This document shows, piece by piece, positions 52,474-54,078 of a DNA stretch of 54,078 nt. The translations under genes were made by a program, and so were the position numbers. The DNA lies in the NCBI GenBank assembly GCA_007131245.1, contig SLQX01000089.1:1-54078 (forward strand), in the 5' to 3' direction. This DNA is from Bacteroidales bacterium (GTDB taxonomy: Bacteria > Bacteroidota > Bacteroidia > Bacteroidales > UBA7960). Numbering within the stretch: position 1 is the stretch's first letter; each line of letters starts with the position of its first letter. The notes below the pieces were generated by a model. It searched no databases. It was given only the letters and a program-made list of their open reading frames with translations, and was not told the DNA's origin.

Positions 52474-53298
52474 ATGATACAAATTAAAGACCTGTCATTT
52501 GGGTACAAAAAAAACCAGGTACTGTTCCGGAACCTTAACCTGGAGCTACAATCTGGTAGTATTTATGGACTATTCGGTATGAATGGCGCCGGCAAAACCA
52601 CTCTGCTCAAGCATATTGCCGGACTACTCTTCCCCAAAAATGGGGAATGTCTCATTTTTGAAAAGAATGTACAAATGCGGCTTCCGGAAATCCTTGCCAA
52701 TATTTATGTCATTCCCGAAGAGTTTGTACTCCCTGCGGTAAAAATTGACACATTTGTTGATTTGCATGCCCCTTTTTACCCAAGATTTGATCGCACCATT
52801 TTGGACAAATACCTCCAGGAATTTGAGATTTCCAACGATAAAAACCTTACCGCCTATTCCTATGGTCAAAAGAAAAAGTTCCTGATAGCTTTTGGTTTGG
52901 CCACCCAAACCAATGTATTGTTGATGGATGAGCCCACCAATGGGCTGGATATACCCTCCAAAAGCCAGTTTCGGCGGATAATGGCAGCTGCTTCCACTGA
53001 AGATCAGTGTATTATCATTTCCACGCACCAGGTGCGCGATCTTGCAAGCCTCATAGACCATGTGATCGTACTGGATGATGGGCAGATTATTTTCCAGCAT
53101 AATATTATGGACATTGGAAACAAACTAGCTTTTGGCAAAATTAAAGAGGGAACAGCGGAGGAATATATCTATGCCGAAGATGTTCTGGGCGGAAAAGCAG
53201 CCATTTACAAAAATTCGGGCCATGATACGGCCATCGATCTGGAATTACTTTTCAATGCCATCATCAAAGACCCTCAATCTATTAACCAGGTTTTATAA
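52474..53298 (+). CDS. ABC transporter ATP-binding protein
   Basis: A 274-residue ATPase. Walker A GMNGAGKTT (Lys41), signature YSYGQKKK (Ser-Tyr-Gly-Gln in place of Ser-Gly-Gly-Gln), Walker B VLLMDEPTNGLD (Asp152, Glu153) and the switch His in IIISTHQVRD. The last 70 residues are an unrecognised extension. It resembles the YtrB/EcsA-like ATPases that work with one or two small permeases. The next gene, 12 bp on, encodes the permease. Expected to export a drug, peptide or lipid, or to respond to envelope stress; substrate unknown. Confidence 0.93.
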   Translation: MIQIKDLSFGYKKNQVLFRNLNLELQSGSIYGLFGMNGAGKTTLLKHIAGLLFPKNGECLIFEKNVQMRLPEILANIYVIPEEFVLPAVKIDTFVDLHAPFYPRFDRTILDKYLQEFEISNDKNLTAYSYGQKKKFLIAFGLATQTNVLLMDEPTNGLDIPSKSQFRRIMAAASTEDQCIIISTHQVRDLASLIDHVIVLDDGQIIFQHNIMDIGNKLAFGKIKEGTAEEYIYAEDVLGGKAAIYKNSGHDTAIDLELLFNAIIKDPQSINQVL

Positions 53299-53310
53299 AA
53301 AAAAAGAAAT

Positions 53311-54075
53311 ATGGAATCTATCAATCAATTTTCAGCACAACGTTTTACCCTTCTGATAAAAAGATACTTCGTACTGAATTACAAACCATGGCTTATCGGA
53401 CTGGGAGCTTTAAGTGGTGTTTTACTTCTGGTATCACTCATTAATGCCTATGCATCAGGAGGTAGCTTTAACTTCCCTTTAATAACTTCTTTGGGATCAG
53501 TTTTTATTTTCATTGTTGGGTTTATGACCACCTCCAGTGTGTTTAAAGAAATTCACACCCCGGCTCGTGGTCAATTTTTTCTTACCTTACCAGCTACCAC
53601 CATTGAAAAGTTATTTTCCCACTGGTTCATTACTTCCATAGCTTATATTCTGATAGCAAATATTATACTCTATCTGGTGCTTTTGTTTGCCAACGGCCTC
53701 AGCAACCTGATTTGGGGGATGCAATGGAGTTTTTTCAATCCCTTTTCCATAGGTAACCTGGAGTTAATGGGCCAATACATTGTTGCACACAGTTTGTTTT
53801 TCCTGGGTGCGGTATATTTCCGTAAAAACAATTTCTTAAAAACCCTTCTTAGCTTATTTGCGCTGTATGTTTTTTTGGGAATAATCCTAGGCCTAAGTGC
53901 CTGGGCTATTTTTGGATCAGGGGGTGTTTTGTTAGATGGTAATGAAATTAACCATGAGATGCAGTTACAGCTGGAAAGCAACTTCAAACTAATCAACAGG
54001 ATATTCTTTGCAGGAATAATGGCCCCATTCTGCCTGCTGGTCAGCTATTTTAAATTTAAAGAAAGGGAGGTATAA
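53311..54075 (+). CDS. ABC transporter permease
   Basis: A 254-residue membrane protein with about six helices (e.g. WLIGLGALSGVLLLVSLINA, LITSLGSVFIFIVGFMTTSS, and ones near 112-135, 170-180, 185-205 and 230-247). The coupling-loop stretch PARGQFFLTLPATTIEKLFS matches ABC-2-type permeases of this class. It begins 12 bp after the ATPase gene, so the two are co-transcribed. The stop codon lies three bases before the window end, so any further operon genes, including a possible GntR regulator, are out of view. Confidence 0.85.
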   Translation: MESINQFSAQRFTLLIKRYFVLNYKPWLIGLGALSGVLLLVSLINAYASGGSFNFPLITSLGSVFIFIVGFMTTSSVFKEIHTPARGQFFLTLPATTIEKLFSHWFITSIAYILIANIILYLVLLFANGLSNLIWGMQWSFFNPFSIGNLELMGQYIVAHSLFFLGAVYFRKNNFLKTLLSLFALYVFLGIILGLSAWAIFGSGGVLLDGNEINHEMQLQLESNFKLINRIFFAGIMAPFCLLVSYFKFKEREV

Positions 54076-54078
54076 AAT

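Noticed and set aside
1-54078. CRISPR arrays, insertion sequences, prophage, rRNA operon
   Set aside because: No regularly spaced repeats, transposase, phage structural genes or rRNA sequence could be seen on either strand.

Overview
The window looks like a chromosomal core/semi-core segment of a peptide- and amino-acid-using, probably anaerobic or microaerophilic member of the Bacteroidota (a Marinilabiliales-like lineage is my inference). The sequence supports this in several ways. Many genes have the Bacteroidota -7 element TAnnTTTG, some with a TTTG -33 box 19-22 bp upstream, and clear Shine-Dalgarno sequences are scarce. There is a type IX secretion sorting domain, a Porin_10-type protein, DUF3127, DUF4296 and PepSY-helix proteins, many small lipoproteins, and a single-chain pyruvate:ferredoxin oxidoreductase. 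I see no phage, insertion sequence, CRISPR array or rRNA. The only RNA gene called with confidence is a tRNA-Arg(ACG).

Layout. 1-3178 (minus): a subtilisin-like protease cut by the window edge, a lipoprotein and an exported MORN-repeat protein. 3241-6497 (minus): a glycan operon GT2 > GT4 > gmhA > gmhB. 6923-8574 (plus): a MATE pump and tRNA-Arg with promoter and terminator. 8849-10030: a tandem adenylate kinase whose second half has lost key catalytic residues. 10027-12513 (minus): a secreted M14 carboxypeptidase with a T9SS tail. 12845-18921 (plus): three amidohydrolase-superfamily genes (four domains, two without metal ligands) ending in isoaspartyl dipeptidase, then ribonuclease Z. 20000-21684 (minus): lipoate-protein ligase and a DUF6973-like exported protein. 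21877-24530 (plus): a DUF3127 protein, a candidate small RNA and a cyclic-nucleotide-domain/aspartase fusion. 24545-29059 (minus): EamA transporter, PepSY-helix protein, a secreted protein and an M3 lipoprotein peptidase. 29464-33832 (plus): small membrane protein, rpsO, pnp, rpe, DUF4296 lipoprotein. 33887-39793 (minus): lipoprotein, urocanate hydratase, exported protein, tRNA-dihydrouridine synthase, TatD hydrolase, carbonic anhydrase. 40062-54075: gamma-glutamyltransferase, a Crp/Fnr-type regulator (minus), a thioredoxin-fold protein without CxxC next to trxB, an S9 peptidase, a porin, nifJ and an ABC transporter pair with an operator-like inverted repeat in its promoter region.

How the parts may work together. 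Proteases and peptidases (S8, M14, M3, S9, GGT, IadA) feed amino acids to urocanate hydratase (histidine) and aspartase (aspartate to fumarate). Pyruvate is oxidised by NifJ with low-potential electron carriers. I see no single clearly new multi-gene system. The best leads are four: the half-dead tandem adenylate kinase, the aspartase fused to a cyclic-nucleotide fold that has lost its phosphate-binding arginine, the CxxC-less thioredoxin paired with thioredoxin reductase beside a Crp-like regulator, and the DUF3127 protein with an SSB-like C-terminal tip followed by a probable independently transcribed RNA.
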